DNA of 64,000 bases from assembly GCA_903892415.1 (NCBI GenBank), contig CAITIQ010000606.1:1-64000 (forward strand), given 5' to 3'. The notes under the pieces were generated by a model, which saw only the letters and a list, made by a program, of their open reading frames with translations, ran no database searches and was not told the DNA's origin. Made by a program: the position numbers and the translations under genes. This DNA comes from an uncultured delta proteobacterium. GTDB lineage: Bacteria; Myxococcota_A; Polyangia; Polyangiales; Polyangiaceae. Below are positions 1 through 12,468 of this stretch, in pieces. How positions within the stretch are numbered: the first letter of the stretch is position 1; the number at the start of each line of letters is the position of its first letter.

Positions 1-131
1 AAAAGCGGCACCACGAAGGTGCCGGCACGGGTGATGAAGGTACCCACCAAAAGCGCCCAGAAGGCTCTGGGCAGACCGGATCTCAGCTCACCTGCCACGC
101 GTGACAAGGAGCTCAAAGTCGAAGCCGCCAT
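1..131 (-). CDS. MFS-type transporter, N-terminal fragment (runs off the left edge)
   Basis: Not in the ORF track. Reverse-complement translation from the ATG at 131 gives MAASTLSSLSRVAGELRSGLPRAFWALLVGTFITRAGTFVVPL, which resembles the first TM helix of MFS permeases. Confidence 0.55.
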   Translation of the reverse strand, partial: MAASTLSSLSRVAGELRSGLPRAFWALLVGTFITRAGTFVVPL

Positions 132-183
132 GCAAGAGCTGACGCGCTGCAGCGGAGAAGCTGACGCGGCTCAAGGCGATGTC

Positions 184-939
184 CTAGGGTTCGACGCGTA
201 AGCAGTAGTCGAAGTTCTCGGCGCCGCCTTTGCCGTAGACCCGCGCCCAATACTTACCAGCGGGCAGCCCGGAGGCGGTGGCCTCCTCGTCGCTGTCCGC
301 GGAGTATGAGCCCGTTACGTAATCATTGGTGATGCTCGAGTAGATCTCTAAATCCAGATCACCGTCTACCTGGGCGAAGGTCAGAGTGGCGGTGAAGCCG
401 TTGACGATATTGAAGGCGAACCAATCGAAGTCCCCACTGCAAACGCTCAAGTTGCAGTAGTCCACATTGAAGCTTACCGGGGTGGCGCTGCCCGAGCCGT
501 TGTTGCCCTCGAAGTTGTCTGCGCTGCAGCTGCAGGTGCCGCAGTCATCCGGGCAAACGTCGCAATCTTCATTAGCGTCGCAGTTGCCGTCGCCGCAGTT
601 CGCGCAAACGCCGCAGTCTTCCTCGCAGCTCGCGCAATCTTCCGACTGCTCACAGTTACCATCCCCACAAACGCCGGCGCAGCTGCAGTCCTCCGGGCAG
701 GTGATGCAGTCTTCAATCCCGTTGCAGGCGCCGTCGCCGCACGCGGGGCCACCGCCGCTATTCGGCTCTCCACCGAAGCCGCCGCTCCCGCCGAAGCCGC
801 CGATCGGCGTTTCACCGCCGCTACTTTCGAAACCGCCGTAGCTCGAGCCGCCGCCGCCAACGAGCGAGCCGTCGGGCTCGAGCGGATCACTGCTCACACA
901 CGCTACCAAGAGCGCAGAAGCTAAGAGCCAACGGCACAT
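184..939 (-). CDS. Secreted lipoprotein with three Cys-rich repeats (CGDGxCxxxEDCxxCxxDC) and a C-terminal PPC-like beta domain
   Basis: 251 aa; lipobox-like N-terminus (LLVACVSS), Gly/Ser-rich linker, three ~24-aa Cys repeats, C-term similar to bacterial pre-peptidase C-terminal domains. Confidence 0.75.
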   Translation of the reverse strand: MCRWLLASALLVACVSSDPLEPDGSLVGGGGSSYGGFESSGGETPIGGFGGSGGFGGEPNSGGGPACGDGACNGIEDCITCPEDCSCAGVCGDGNCEQSEDCASCEEDCGVCANCGDGNCDANEDCDVCPDDCGTCSCSADNFEGNNGSGSATPVSFNVDYCNLSVCSGDFDWFAFNIVNGFTATLTFAQVDGDLDLEIYSSITNDYVTGSYSADSDEEATASGLPAGKYWARVYGKGGAENFDYCLRVEP

Positions 940-985
940 GAACGCAGTCTACCAGTATTGAGGTTGGCGGACGACGACAGGCTTG

Positions 986-2161
<1,176 letters not shown>

Positions 2162-2261
2162 GGCGCGAGCGTAGCTTCAGCGGCCGTGAGAACGAAGGTG
2201 CATGTTCGTTGAAGTCGCGCTGAGGTTGCGGTCGCCCCCTCGATTGATAGCCTGCCGGGCG

Positions 2262-2581
2262 ATGAAGAACTCCGCATGCTGGGTGTGGCTCGCTGTGACA
2301 GTAAGAAGTCGAAACCCAGCACGGATGACGAGTCCGAGGAGGACGATAAGCCGAGCAAACGGTCGAAGAAGTCGAGCGCCTCGGCGACCGCGAGCGTACC
2401 CGCTGGCGGCCTTCCCACGGGTGCTCCGGAGACCAAGCCAACGCCTGCCGGGCGCAATGTAGCGCTAGCGACCTCGGGTCGCTCAGCGGCGCGCTTCCCA
2501 CGCAACCTGGAAGTGGCTCTCGCTGTGCGGCCCGCGCATCGCTCGACCCACGCTCTCGACGTGGCCGATACTCCCCGATAG
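2262..2581 (+). pseudogene. Possible remnant of a lipoprotein N-terminus (SKKSKPSTDDESEEDDKPSKRSKKSSASATAS)
   Basis: Signal-like MKNSACWVWLAV in one frame and a Lys/Asp/Ser-rich linker in another; the 3' end runs antisense into the 2483..3082 gene. Confidence 0.25.
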
Positions 2582-3082
2582 CCCAATCACCTCCTCGAAT
2601 ACGGCCGACCAGGTTTCGGAGGTCATGGCAGTCTCGGTCACGTAAGCCGAGTGCAGAACGAGCTCGCCGCCATGGTCGCCGCTGGCAGAAAACTTCGTAC
2701 GAAAGCCTTTGCTGACCGCTTGGGTGCCAATATCGATGTGAGTGAGGAAGGTCAGAGGCGTCGCGCCAAATACGTTCACGATGCCTTGGATGATCGGCCG
2801 AAGAATCACGAACGTCGTCGTCTTCGTCGCCCACTTCGTCATCTGACGGACCTCAGCTGCACCGAACAAAGCACCAACCGCGTCGCATAGATCGGCGAAG
2901 TACGTGGCGTTGACCCAACCGCTCGCTGGTCCGTCCTCACAGAGCTCAATGGTCTCCGCTTGAAGCCGCGCACGCACCACGTCGTAGTGACCCTGGTTTC
3001 GCAGGTAGGTCACATAGGTCGCAAACATCCGCGCCTTGAGTTTCGCTTCAAGTCCGTCGTCGAAGCGACCCGCGTTCCCCAC
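2483..3082 (-). CDS. Hypothetical protein (199 aa)
   Basis: Complete ORF with globular-looking composition; no family assigned with confidence. Confidence 0.6.
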   Translation of the reverse strand: MGNAGRFDDGLEAKLKARMFATYVTYLRNQGHYDVVRARLQAETIELCEDGPASGWVNATYFADLCDAVGALFGAAEVRQMTKWATKTTTFVILRPIIQGIVNVFGATPLTFLTHIDIGTQAVSKGFRTKFSASGDHGGELVLHSAYVTETAMTSETWSAVFEEVIGLSGSIGHVESVGRAMRGPHSESHFQVAWEARR

Positions 3083-3142
3083 TCATCGTTGATACGCCCA
3101 TGGCCCTCCGTAACAAGGGCCTCCGACTCGCGGGATCAAATT

Positions 3143-5613
<2,471 letters not shown>

Positions 5614-5626
5614 TCAAGCCGCCGAA

Positions 5627-7012
5627 TCAGAAGAAATACTCGGCGACGACGAGCCCGCGGCGCCAAAGTTCGAGGATGTGAAAGGCGCGTACTTCGCCCT
5701 TAATCGCGAGTTCGAAGGTGCCGTTGGGCAGCCGGCGTTCGCTGCTCTCGAAGTTGAGGGGGAGCACCCAAAGCGCCAGCTCGTCATCAATCTGAATACC
5801 GGTATCGGGCCGCTCAGCGACGCGTACGCGCAGCGTCACCGTCCGTACTTCATCGCGCGTTTTGCAATCTTGCTCGTAGTTGAGCTTGCCGTCGGGCCCG
5901 ACGCCGCTGGGCTTGTCGGCGGGCTTGCAGTCGTACGGTACGGCCTTCTTCTCGGCCCTGCCGACGAGCGTCAGCAACAGCTCGTTGGTCTGCGCATCCT
6001 CATTCAGACTCTTCACCGCAAGCTGTGCACCGAAGGCCTCACGGCCAAGCGCAGCGAGCACCGGCGCAGGCTCCGCAGGCTCCTTTCCAGGTTTGGCGCG
6101 CTTCTTCGCTGGCTTCGCTTCGGGCAGGCCGCGCGCGGTTTGCGGTGCGTCGTAGCTGGGCAACACCACTTCGCGCTCGGGTAGCTTGAGCTCGAGATCC
6201 CGGGCTTCGCGCACGCGCTTCTCCAGCTGCTCACGACGTCCGCTCTCCAACGGTTGTTTGACGAGATTGAGCGGTATTTCGGCTGGTTCTTGCCAACTCG
6301 GCAGGCCTTGCAAACAGCTTAGTTCGAGCTCTTCGGCGGGGCTGAAGAGCGGGCGCAGCAGCGCTGCATCGTCGTCACGTTGGTGCTGGAAGTCGTAAAG
6401 TTGGCGCCGGCCGAACTTGTCGAACGTCTCCGCGATCAGGAGCTCCAGCCCATACCGAGGACCTGCCAAGTCGGAGGACGTCCCCTTCAACTCGGCGCGC
6501 AGGCGCAGCAGGCCGCCGAGCACGACGTAAGGATTGGCGCTCTGTTCGAGCGTGGCCTTCTCCTTGCGAATCCGTGCTTCAACCTGATCGAGCATGGCCA
6601 GCCGTTCGCTGTGTTGGGCCTTGCACTGGTCGAAGTGAAGTCGCATCGAGCGCGCGTACGTAAGGCCGCGAAAGACGACGAAGGCCTCGGCGTCGCTGCT
6701 CGCTACGTTCTCCCAGCCCGGTAACCACTCAGCGTCGGGATTGCTGAGATACGCCTTCGGGTTGCGCAGCGAGCCCTCCGGCGCGAGCCCTGCGTTGCGC
6801 AGGAAACGGTCGGTGCAAGCCGACAAAAAGAGCGAGCAGTCGGCCGAGGCGAGATCGCTCGCCGACCAGGCGTCCCAGCTCGATCGCACCTGCTGTTGCA
6901 ACTCCGCGCTGGTTGGCTCACGGGGGGTTGTAGGGCTTGGAGCGGCCGCGCAACCGAGCGCCGAACCAAGCGCGACGAGGGCTGCAACGCGTGAGGAATG
7001 ACCGCCAGACAT
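5627..7012 (-). CDS. Hypothetical lipoprotein (461 aa)
   Basis: Signal peptide with lipobox SALGCAAAP; long continuous ORF. Confidence 0.65.
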   Translation of the reverse strand: MSGGHSSRVAALVALGSALGCAAAPSPTTPREPTSAELQQQVRSSWDAWSASDLASADCSLFLSACTDRFLRNAGLAPEGSLRNPKAYLSNPDAEWLPGWENVASSDAEAFVVFRGLTYARSMRLHFDQCKAQHSERLAMLDQVEARIRKEKATLEQSANPYVVLGGLLRLRAELKGTSSDLAGPRYGLELLIAETFDKFGRRQLYDFQHQRDDDAALLRPLFSPAEELELSCLQGLPSWQEPAEIPLNLVKQPLESGRREQLEKRVREARDLELKLPEREVVLPSYDAPQTARGLPEAKPAKKRAKPGKEPAEPAPVLAALGREAFGAQLAVKSLNEDAQTNELLLTLVGRAEKKAVPYDCKPADKPSGVGPDGKLNYEQDCKTRDEVRTVTLRVRVAERPDTGIQIDDELALWVLPLNFESSERRLPNGTFELAIKGEVRAFHILELWRRGLVVAEYFF

Positions 7013-7095
7013 CGCTCTACTTCACCGCCAGCGCGACGAGGTTCATGAGGCCAAGCTTTGCTTGATCAACGTTTGACTGCAACCCGTGCAAGTGG

Positions 7096-7587
7096 TCAGC
7101 GCCGTCGGCTGTAGGTCTCCGACAAGTTCGACATCATCTCGGCCAGGATGCCGTCGGCGACGCGCAAGCGACGCGACATCTCCCGCGCGATGTTGAGCAC
7201 GACGATGGCATAAGCCTTCAGGTCCTTGCGATAGAGCGCTTCGAGATCGCTCGCCGACATCTTCAGCACACGGGCGGGGGCAACCGAGCGGATGGTCGCC
7301 GAGCGCGGCATGATGTCGAGGATGGACATGTCGCCAAACCAATCTCCTGGACCAAACACCGCTACCCGGGCTTCACGCAGGCCCTTGGAAGCCTTGATGA
7401 CCTCCATTTCTCCGGACAGCAGGACGAACAACTCACGCCCGTGATCGCCCTCGCGAAAGACGATCTCCCCGGGTTGCAATAAGAGCACCGGGAGCTTTTG
7501 CACGAAGTCGGTGAGGACGGTTTCGTCGAGGCCGCCAAACAGGCCGATCTCAGCGAGTTCTTCGAGTGAAGGGATGTCTGCCTGCAT
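7096..7587 (-). CDS. Cyclic nucleotide-binding domain protein
   Basis: Cap-family core (LFVLLSGEMEVIK, FGPGDWFGDMSILDIMPRSATIRSVAPARVLKM). Start chosen at ATG 7587 (MQADIPSLEEL) because the upstream ORF extension is antisense to the neighbour. Confidence 0.85.
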   Translation of the reverse strand: MQADIPSLEELAEIGLFGGLDETVLTDFVQKLPVLLLQPGEIVFREGDHGRELFVLLSGEMEVIKASKGLREARVAVFGPGDWFGDMSILDIMPRSATIRSVAPARVLKMSASDLEALYRKDLKAYAIVVLNIAREMSRRLRVADGILAEMMSNLSETYSRRR

Positions 7588-7622
7588 GATGAACTCTCTT
7601 GCGATGAAAGGAGGCGTTGCGG

Positions 7623-8387
7623 CTAGGTCGGTACGCAGGTGCCGTACGTCACCGTGCCGATGATCAGCGGAATCTCGGGGGAGACCTCCGCGGCGGAGCA
7701 AACTGTGTTGGCTGGGCAATCCGGAAGGGCGAAGTCGCACCACATACGGCATTCGTTGGCACCTTCACCAGCACAGAGGTGCTTGGGTGCGCATTCGGAC
7801 GTGACGGAACAGGAATCTCCTTGTTGCTTGGCGCCCGAGGCTCGGCAAGCTGTGAAAGGAATGGCCCCGGTGACGTCATATTGGCAGGACGTTCCCCCCA
7901 CCGAGCAACCGAGGTTGGTGATCAGGTTGCAGTTCTCCGAGCAAACCGGGTCATCGGGGAAACCGTTGATGGTGACGACGCACTTGCCGCCGGGCGCCTC
8001 ACATTCGTCGTCCCCGCCGCAAAACTTCGCGCAGACGGTGGGGGCACCGTCGAAGCCGATGCAAACCGAGCCGGGCTCGCAGTAGTTCTGATCGTCGCAC
8101 TCGAAGCCCGCTGCAACGGGACCGGCGAGCACGCACTGACGGCTGCCTGAGCCGCTAATGGAGCAGGCCTCATCAGCGCCACAACCACACTGCGGCGCGA
8201 TCAGCTTGCACGGGTCTTCCTCGCACGTGGAGTTACCGCCCAAGCCGCCAGCACCTGTGGAACCCTCACCGCCAGCACCGGTGTTCTCGCCACCCGCGTT
8301 CTCGCCACCCGCGCTCGAGCCTGTGACGGGATTCGAATCGGCACAGGCAGCGAGTATGACCAGGCTAAGCAGGAGAACGTCGCGCAC
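7623..8387 (-). CDS. Cys-rich secreted lipoprotein
   Basis: GTG at 8387 preceded by GGGAGG; VRDVLLLSLVILAACADS lipobox; Gly/Ala linker then many Cys pairs. Confidence 0.75.
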   Translation of the reverse strand: MRDVLLLSLVILAACADSNPVTGSSAGGENAGGENTGAGGEGSTGAGGLGGNSTCEEDPCKLIAPQCGCGADEACSISGSGSRQCVLAGPVAAGFECDDQNYCEPGSVCIGFDGAPTVCAKFCGGDDECEAPGGKCVVTINGFPDDPVCSENCNLITNLGCSVGGTSCQYDVTGAIPFTACRASGAKQQGDSCSVTSECAPKHLCAGEGANECRMWCDFALPDCPANTVCSAAEVSPEIPLIIGTVTYGTCVPT

Positions 8388-8455
8388 GGGAACCTCCCGA
8401 AGAAAGATGGACGCAGGGTAGCCCATTGCGAAGGTTGCGCGGACAGTTACCGCTC

Positions 8456-9085
8456 TCAGGGAGCGAAGTTCTGGTTGGCCCAGACACCTTCGGCGGAGGT
8501 TGAGAAGCCGCAGGCAACCTTGGTGTACCCGAGGTTGGACATGTTGATGTAGTGGCCGTGCTCTTCGAACGGCTCGCCAGGGCCCTCGTCCCACATGGCT
8601 TGCAGACAGCCGTTCACGACGTCGGTCTCGGAGCCCCAGTTGGGACAGGAGTTCTGTGCGTTCTCACCGCAAGCGCCGAAGTTGCCGTGAGCCGAGTTGG
8701 TGGCTTGGTCATCGGCGGATTGTTGATCGGTGCAGGCTTCACCGTCCGTCCAGCGTTGGAGCGGGGGCAGGCACTGGCACTCCCAGCGAAACTGATTGAT
8801 GCGATCCACGCAGTCTTGATGCGGGTCCCCGGTGCTCGCGAGTGGCGTGGGCATGCAGCCAGCGATTGGCGCGGCGAGCGGCCCGTTGCTGCAGGCTGAT
8901 GCGCCGCCACCGGCGCCGGGGCCAGAGGCGCCTGCGCCAGGCCCTGAAGCACCTGCGCCAGGACCCGCGGCCCCAGCGTTCGCCCCGCCGTCACCACCGT
9001 TACCGCCATCGGCGTCGTCGTCAGCGGAGCTATCACCGCAGCCAAGGACCAACGTTAGACCTAGCAGCATGGCGTTGAGCTTCAT
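8456..9085 (-). CDS. CAP/SCP-like domain lipoprotein with GPGAGAS repeats
   Basis: Lipobox LVLGCGDS; (GPGAGAS)n linker; DCVDRINQFR, AHGNFGACGENAQNSCPNW and HYINMSNLGYTKVACGF fit CAP-superfamily motifs. Confidence 0.7.
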   Translation of the reverse strand: MKLNAMLLGLTLVLGCGDSSADDDADGGNGGDGGANAGAAGPGAGASGPGAGASGPGAGGGASACSNGPLAAPIAGCMPTPLASTGDPHQDCVDRINQFRWECQCLPPLQRWTDGEACTDQQSADDQATNSAHGNFGACGENAQNSCPNWGSETDVVNGCLQAMWDEGPGEPFEEHGHYINMSNLGYTKVACGFSTSAEGVWANQNFAP

Positions 9086-9220
9086 GCACCGAGTCTAAAC
9101 GAATGCGTTAGAGTGGCGCCATGTTCGCTCGCTGAATGTCCCCCGAGCCCGGCGTGTCCGGGCCAAAATCGGTGCCGTAGCGACGGAACATTTCCGGGAT
9201 GCGGTGCTGAAGGAGCACCC

Positions 9221-10345
9221 ATGTCCCAGCTCGAATCGCTTCAAAATTCGATTGAAACCGTAGTTCTGGCCGCTGAGGCCAACGCCCACCTCGTAGACGG
9301 CGGCAGCTTCCCGACGGCGACCTTGGAGGCCGCCCGCCAACACGGGCTCTTGGGCCTTGTTTCCTCCAAAGAGGTGGGAGGGCTCGGAGGCGGCTTGCTC
9401 GAAGCCTCGGCGCTCGTTGAGCGACTTGCAAGGGTTTGTGGTTCGTCGGCGATGGTCGTTTCGATGCACTTCGCCGCGACCGCGGTCATTGAAGCGCATG
9501 GACCGCGCGAGCTGCGCAGCGCGATCGCCGCAGGCAAGCACCTCTCCACGTTGGCCTTCTCCGAGTTCGGTTCGCGCAGTCATTTCTGGGCTCCAGTTTC
9601 GACCGCAACCGCGCAAGCTGGGGAGATCGTACTCAACGCCAAGAAGAGCTGGGTCACTTCGGCACGCCACGCAGACAGCTACGTTTGGTCGAGCAAACCG
9701 AGCGAAGGCAGCGAGCTCTCGACGCTGTGGTTGGTTCCGCGTACGACTGCAGGTGTTTCGGTGGCGGGCGCAAACTTCGATGGCCTGGGCTTCCGCGGCA
9801 ACGATTCGAGTCCGATCATCGCCGAAGCGGCCAAGCTCCCAGCCTCGGCCCGACTGGGCGCGGAAGGCGCCGGCTTCGGCATCATGATGGGCACCGTGCT
9901 GCCGAGCTTCAGCGTGCTCAACGCCTCCGCGTCGGCTGGGCTGATGGAGGGCGCGACCAGCAAGACCGCCGCTCACGTCTCCAGCACCCGCTTCGAACAC
10001 GCCGGCAGCTCGCTCGCCGACCTGCCCACGATTCGTGCGTACATCGCCCGCATGCGCATCAAGACCGACCAGGTAAAGGCGCTGATCGACGATACGCTGC
10101 GCGCGCTGAGCAGCAATCGCGCCGACGCTCAATTGCGCGTGCTCGAATGCAAAGCCGCCGCCGGCGACGCGGCGATCGAGGTGACCGATCTGGCGATGCG
10201 AGTATCGGGGGGCGCGGCCTTCCGCAAAGAGGTCGCGGTGGAACGGTACTTCCGTGACGCACGCGCTGCGGCGGTGATGGGACCAACGAGCGATGTGCTC
10301 TACGACTTCATTGGCAAGGCCGTTTGCGGCATGCCTCTCTTCTGA
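9221..10345 (+). CDS. Acyl-CoA dehydrogenase family flavoprotein
   Basis: MSQLESLQNSIETV...; ACAD-like segments (LAFSEFGSRSHFWAP, KKSWVTSARHADSYVW, RVSGGAAFRKEVAVERYFRDARAAAVMGPTSDVLYDFIGKA); AAGGAG ribosome-binding site. Confidence 0.82.
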   Translation: MSQLESLQNSIETVVLAAEANAHLVDGGSFPTATLEAARQHGLLGLVSSKEVGGLGGGLLEASALVERLARVCGSSAMVVSMHFAATAVIEAHGPRELRSAIAAGKHLSTLAFSEFGSRSHFWAPVSTATAQAGEIVLNAKKSWVTSARHADSYVWSSKPSEGSELSTLWLVPRTTAGVSVAGANFDGLGFRGNDSSPIIAEAAKLPASARLGAEGAGFGIMMGTVLPSFSVLNASASAGLMEGATSKTAAHVSSTRFEHAGSSLADLPTIRAYIARMRIKTDQVKALIDDTLRALSSNRADAQLRVLECKAAAGDAAIEVTDLAMRVSGGAAFRKEVAVERYFRDARAAAVMGPTSDVLYDFIGKAVCGMPLF

Positions 10346-10354
10346 GGAACGACA

Positions 10355-11200
10355 ATGAGCAAGCGACCGTTGATGCTTGGTGCAGTTGCTTACGACGCCA
10401 AAGTCGTTCCGATTTGGGACGGCTTTCGGGCTCACTTCGAGGCCCGCGGCCTACCGTTCGATTACGTGCTCTACACCAACTACGAGCGGCAGGTGGACGC
10501 GCATTTGCGCGGCGAGATCGACGTGGCGTGGAACTCGCCGCTGGCTTGGCTCCAAGCCGAGGCCGGGGCAGCCCAGCTCGGTAAGACCGCGCGCGCGGTA
10601 GCCATGCGCGACACGGATCTCGATCTCACCAGCGTCGTTCTGGTCAAGAAGGACGCGGCGCTCAATTCGCTCGCCGACCTAGCCGGCAAGAAGCTTGGAG
10701 TTGGTGCTGCCGATTCACCGCAAGCCACGCTGATCCCGTTGCTCGAGATCGCTGAGGCGGGCGTCGAGCCGAATCGCGACCTTGAAGTCGTTCGTCATGA
10801 CGTGCTGCTGGGCAAGCACGGTGATCACATCGGAGGTGAGCGTGACGCGGTCCGCGCGTTGCTTTCGGGCGCAGTGGACGCGGCGGTGGTGCTCGACGGC
10901 AACCACCTGGCGTTCTCTCGTGAAGGGCTATTCGCCTTGGGCGAACTGCGGGTGCTGCATCAGACCGGCCTCTACGATCACTGCAACTTCACCGTCTTGA
11001 ATGATGCACCGGAGAGCATCGAGCTGTTCGTCGAACTGCTGCTCGCCATGTCCTACGCCGATCCGCAGGTGCGCGGTTTGCTCGATATGGAGGGCTTGAA
11101 GCGCTGGTGCGTGGGTCGGACCTCGGGCTATCAGCGGCTCGCGCGTGCGGCCGCCCGCTTCGGCACGCTGCAAGCGTGGCTCACGAGTTGGCCGCGCTAG
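10355..11200 (+). CDS. PhnD-like periplasmic-binding-fold protein without an evident signal peptide
   Basis: MSKRPLMLGAVAYDAKVVPIWDGF...; EIDVAWNSPLAW, LADLAGKKLGVGAADSPQATLIPL, VDAAVVLDGN. Confidence 0.8.
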   Translation: MSKRPLMLGAVAYDAKVVPIWDGFRAHFEARGLPFDYVLYTNYERQVDAHLRGEIDVAWNSPLAWLQAEAGAAQLGKTARAVAMRDTDLDLTSVVLVKKDAALNSLADLAGKKLGVGAADSPQATLIPLLEIAEAGVEPNRDLEVVRHDVLLGKHGDHIGGERDAVRALLSGAVDAAVVLDGNHLAFSREGLFALGELRVLHQTGLYDHCNFTVLNDAPESIELFVELLLAMSYADPQVRGLLDMEGLKRWCVGRTSGYQRLARAAARFGTLQAWLTSWPR

Positions 11201-12441
11201 GGCCGCGTGCTGCAGGTCCCGCCTCGAGCTCCGACGGAGTGACCGAGGTCGATCTCGAAGACCTTTCCTTTGCTGAAGGTGCGCAGCTGCTACTCAAGCG
11301 CGCCTTCAGCAACGGCGCTGGGGTTTTGCGGGTTCGTGGCCGAGATGCCACGCTAGGGGTCGATCTCCCGGCGTGGACGCGCAGCATGGGCCACGCGCTG
11401 CGCCGCGAGGAGGACGGCTCCTTCACGGTGACCGCGGCGACTTTTGGACAAGCGACTGCACCGATCTCTGGGCGCTGGGTTGGCGCAGAGCGCGCAGGGG
11501 ATTGGGATGCGTCCAACGCTCAGGCGGTGGTTGAGGATGCGCCCGCACACTGGGGCTTGGCCGCACGAGGGGCCGCCGTCGAGGCGGGCTCGCCTGCGTT
11601 CGAGTTCCGTCTTTCGAATAAGCAGCAGCTCTGGAGCGACGAAGCGGGCCGGCTTTACGCGCTCGCCGCCGCCAATCAATGGGATCCGGCGACGGCCATT
11701 CCGTGGGACGCGCCCTTCGAGTTGCCCGCTGAGGTCGAGGCCGCGGTGGTTCAGGTGATGACCTACCTGATCGAGAATGAAACGGCCGCCCTGGTTGTCC
11801 CGGCCCGCTTCTTGGGCCAGGTGCATCCACACTTTCGTGAGGTGATGCAGCTGATGGCGACGATCGTCGCCGATGAGGCACGACACATCGAGGTCTTCAC
11901 CCGCAGGGCCACGCTGCGTGGAGGCGCGCTCGGTCTGTCGACCGCGGGCGGTCAAAGCTCACTCGCGACCTTGCTCGATGAGCCGGACTTTGCGGTGGCG
12001 GCGTTCTTGTTGTCGGTGCTCGGGGAAGGCAGCTTCCTCAGCTTGCTTTGGTTTTTGCACGAGCACGCGCCCGATCCCGTGACCCGCGCGCTCGCCAAAT
12101 TGACCGCCCAAGACGAGGCTCGGCACGTGGCTTTTGGCCTTTCGCATCTCGCTCGTCATCTGCAGGCAGACCCAACGCTCGAGCAGCGGCTGACCGCAGC
12201 GGTCGAACGCCGACATGCCCACCTGACCCACACCTCGGGGCTCAACGAGGAGGTGTTCGACGCGCTGGTGCTCTTGGCCGCCGGCAGCTTCGATCCGGCG
12301 GCGTTGCGCAACGGCAGTCTTGCCACGGTAGAGCTCGCGCGCGAGATGGATCGCGGGCGAAAACAGCGGCTCTTGCGGCTGGGATTTGCTGAAGAGCGCG
12401 CAACAATTCTCGCCTCGCTCCATACAAAGAATTTCATGTGA
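11176..12441 (+). CDS. TusA-like (no CPxP) plus ferritin-like diiron domain fusion protein
   Basis: N-term VDLEDLSFAEGAQLLLKRAF...GVDLPAWTRSMGHAL has a TusA-like pattern; C-term ENE / DEARHIEVF / GEGSF / DEARHVAFG gives an E, ExxH, E, ExxH ligand pattern. Start codon uncertain (track start 11107, alternatives 11176 or 11239). Confidence 0.7.
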   Translation: MAHELAALGPRAAGPASSSDGVTEVDLEDLSFAEGAQLLLKRAFSNGAGVLRVRGRDATLGVDLPAWTRSMGHALRREEDGSFTVTAATFGQATAPISGRWVGAERAGDWDASNAQAVVEDAPAHWGLAARGAAVEAGSPAFEFRLSNKQQLWSDEAGRLYALAAANQWDPATAIPWDAPFELPAEVEAAVVQVMTYLIENETAALVVPARFLGQVHPHFREVMQLMATIVADEARHIEVFTRRATLRGGALGLSTAGGQSSLATLLDEPDFAVAAFLLSVLGEGSFLSLLWFLHEHAPDPVTRALAKLTAQDEARHVAFGLSHLARHLQADPTLEQRLTAAVERRHAHLTHTSGLNEEVFDALVLLAAGSFDPAALRNGSLATVELAREMDRGRKQRLLRLGFAEERATILASLHTKNFM

Positions 12442-12468
12442 GATCGTACGAGCAACGCAGCGCGGAAT

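Noticed and set aside
467-890. Overlapping ORFs 467..841 (+) and 474..890 (-)
   Set aside because: By-products of the repetitive Cys-rich coding sequence of the 184..939 lipoprotein.
9095-10435. 446-aa minus-strand ORF
   Set aside because: Antisense to the acyl-CoA dehydrogenase-like gene; composition typical of a shadow ORF.
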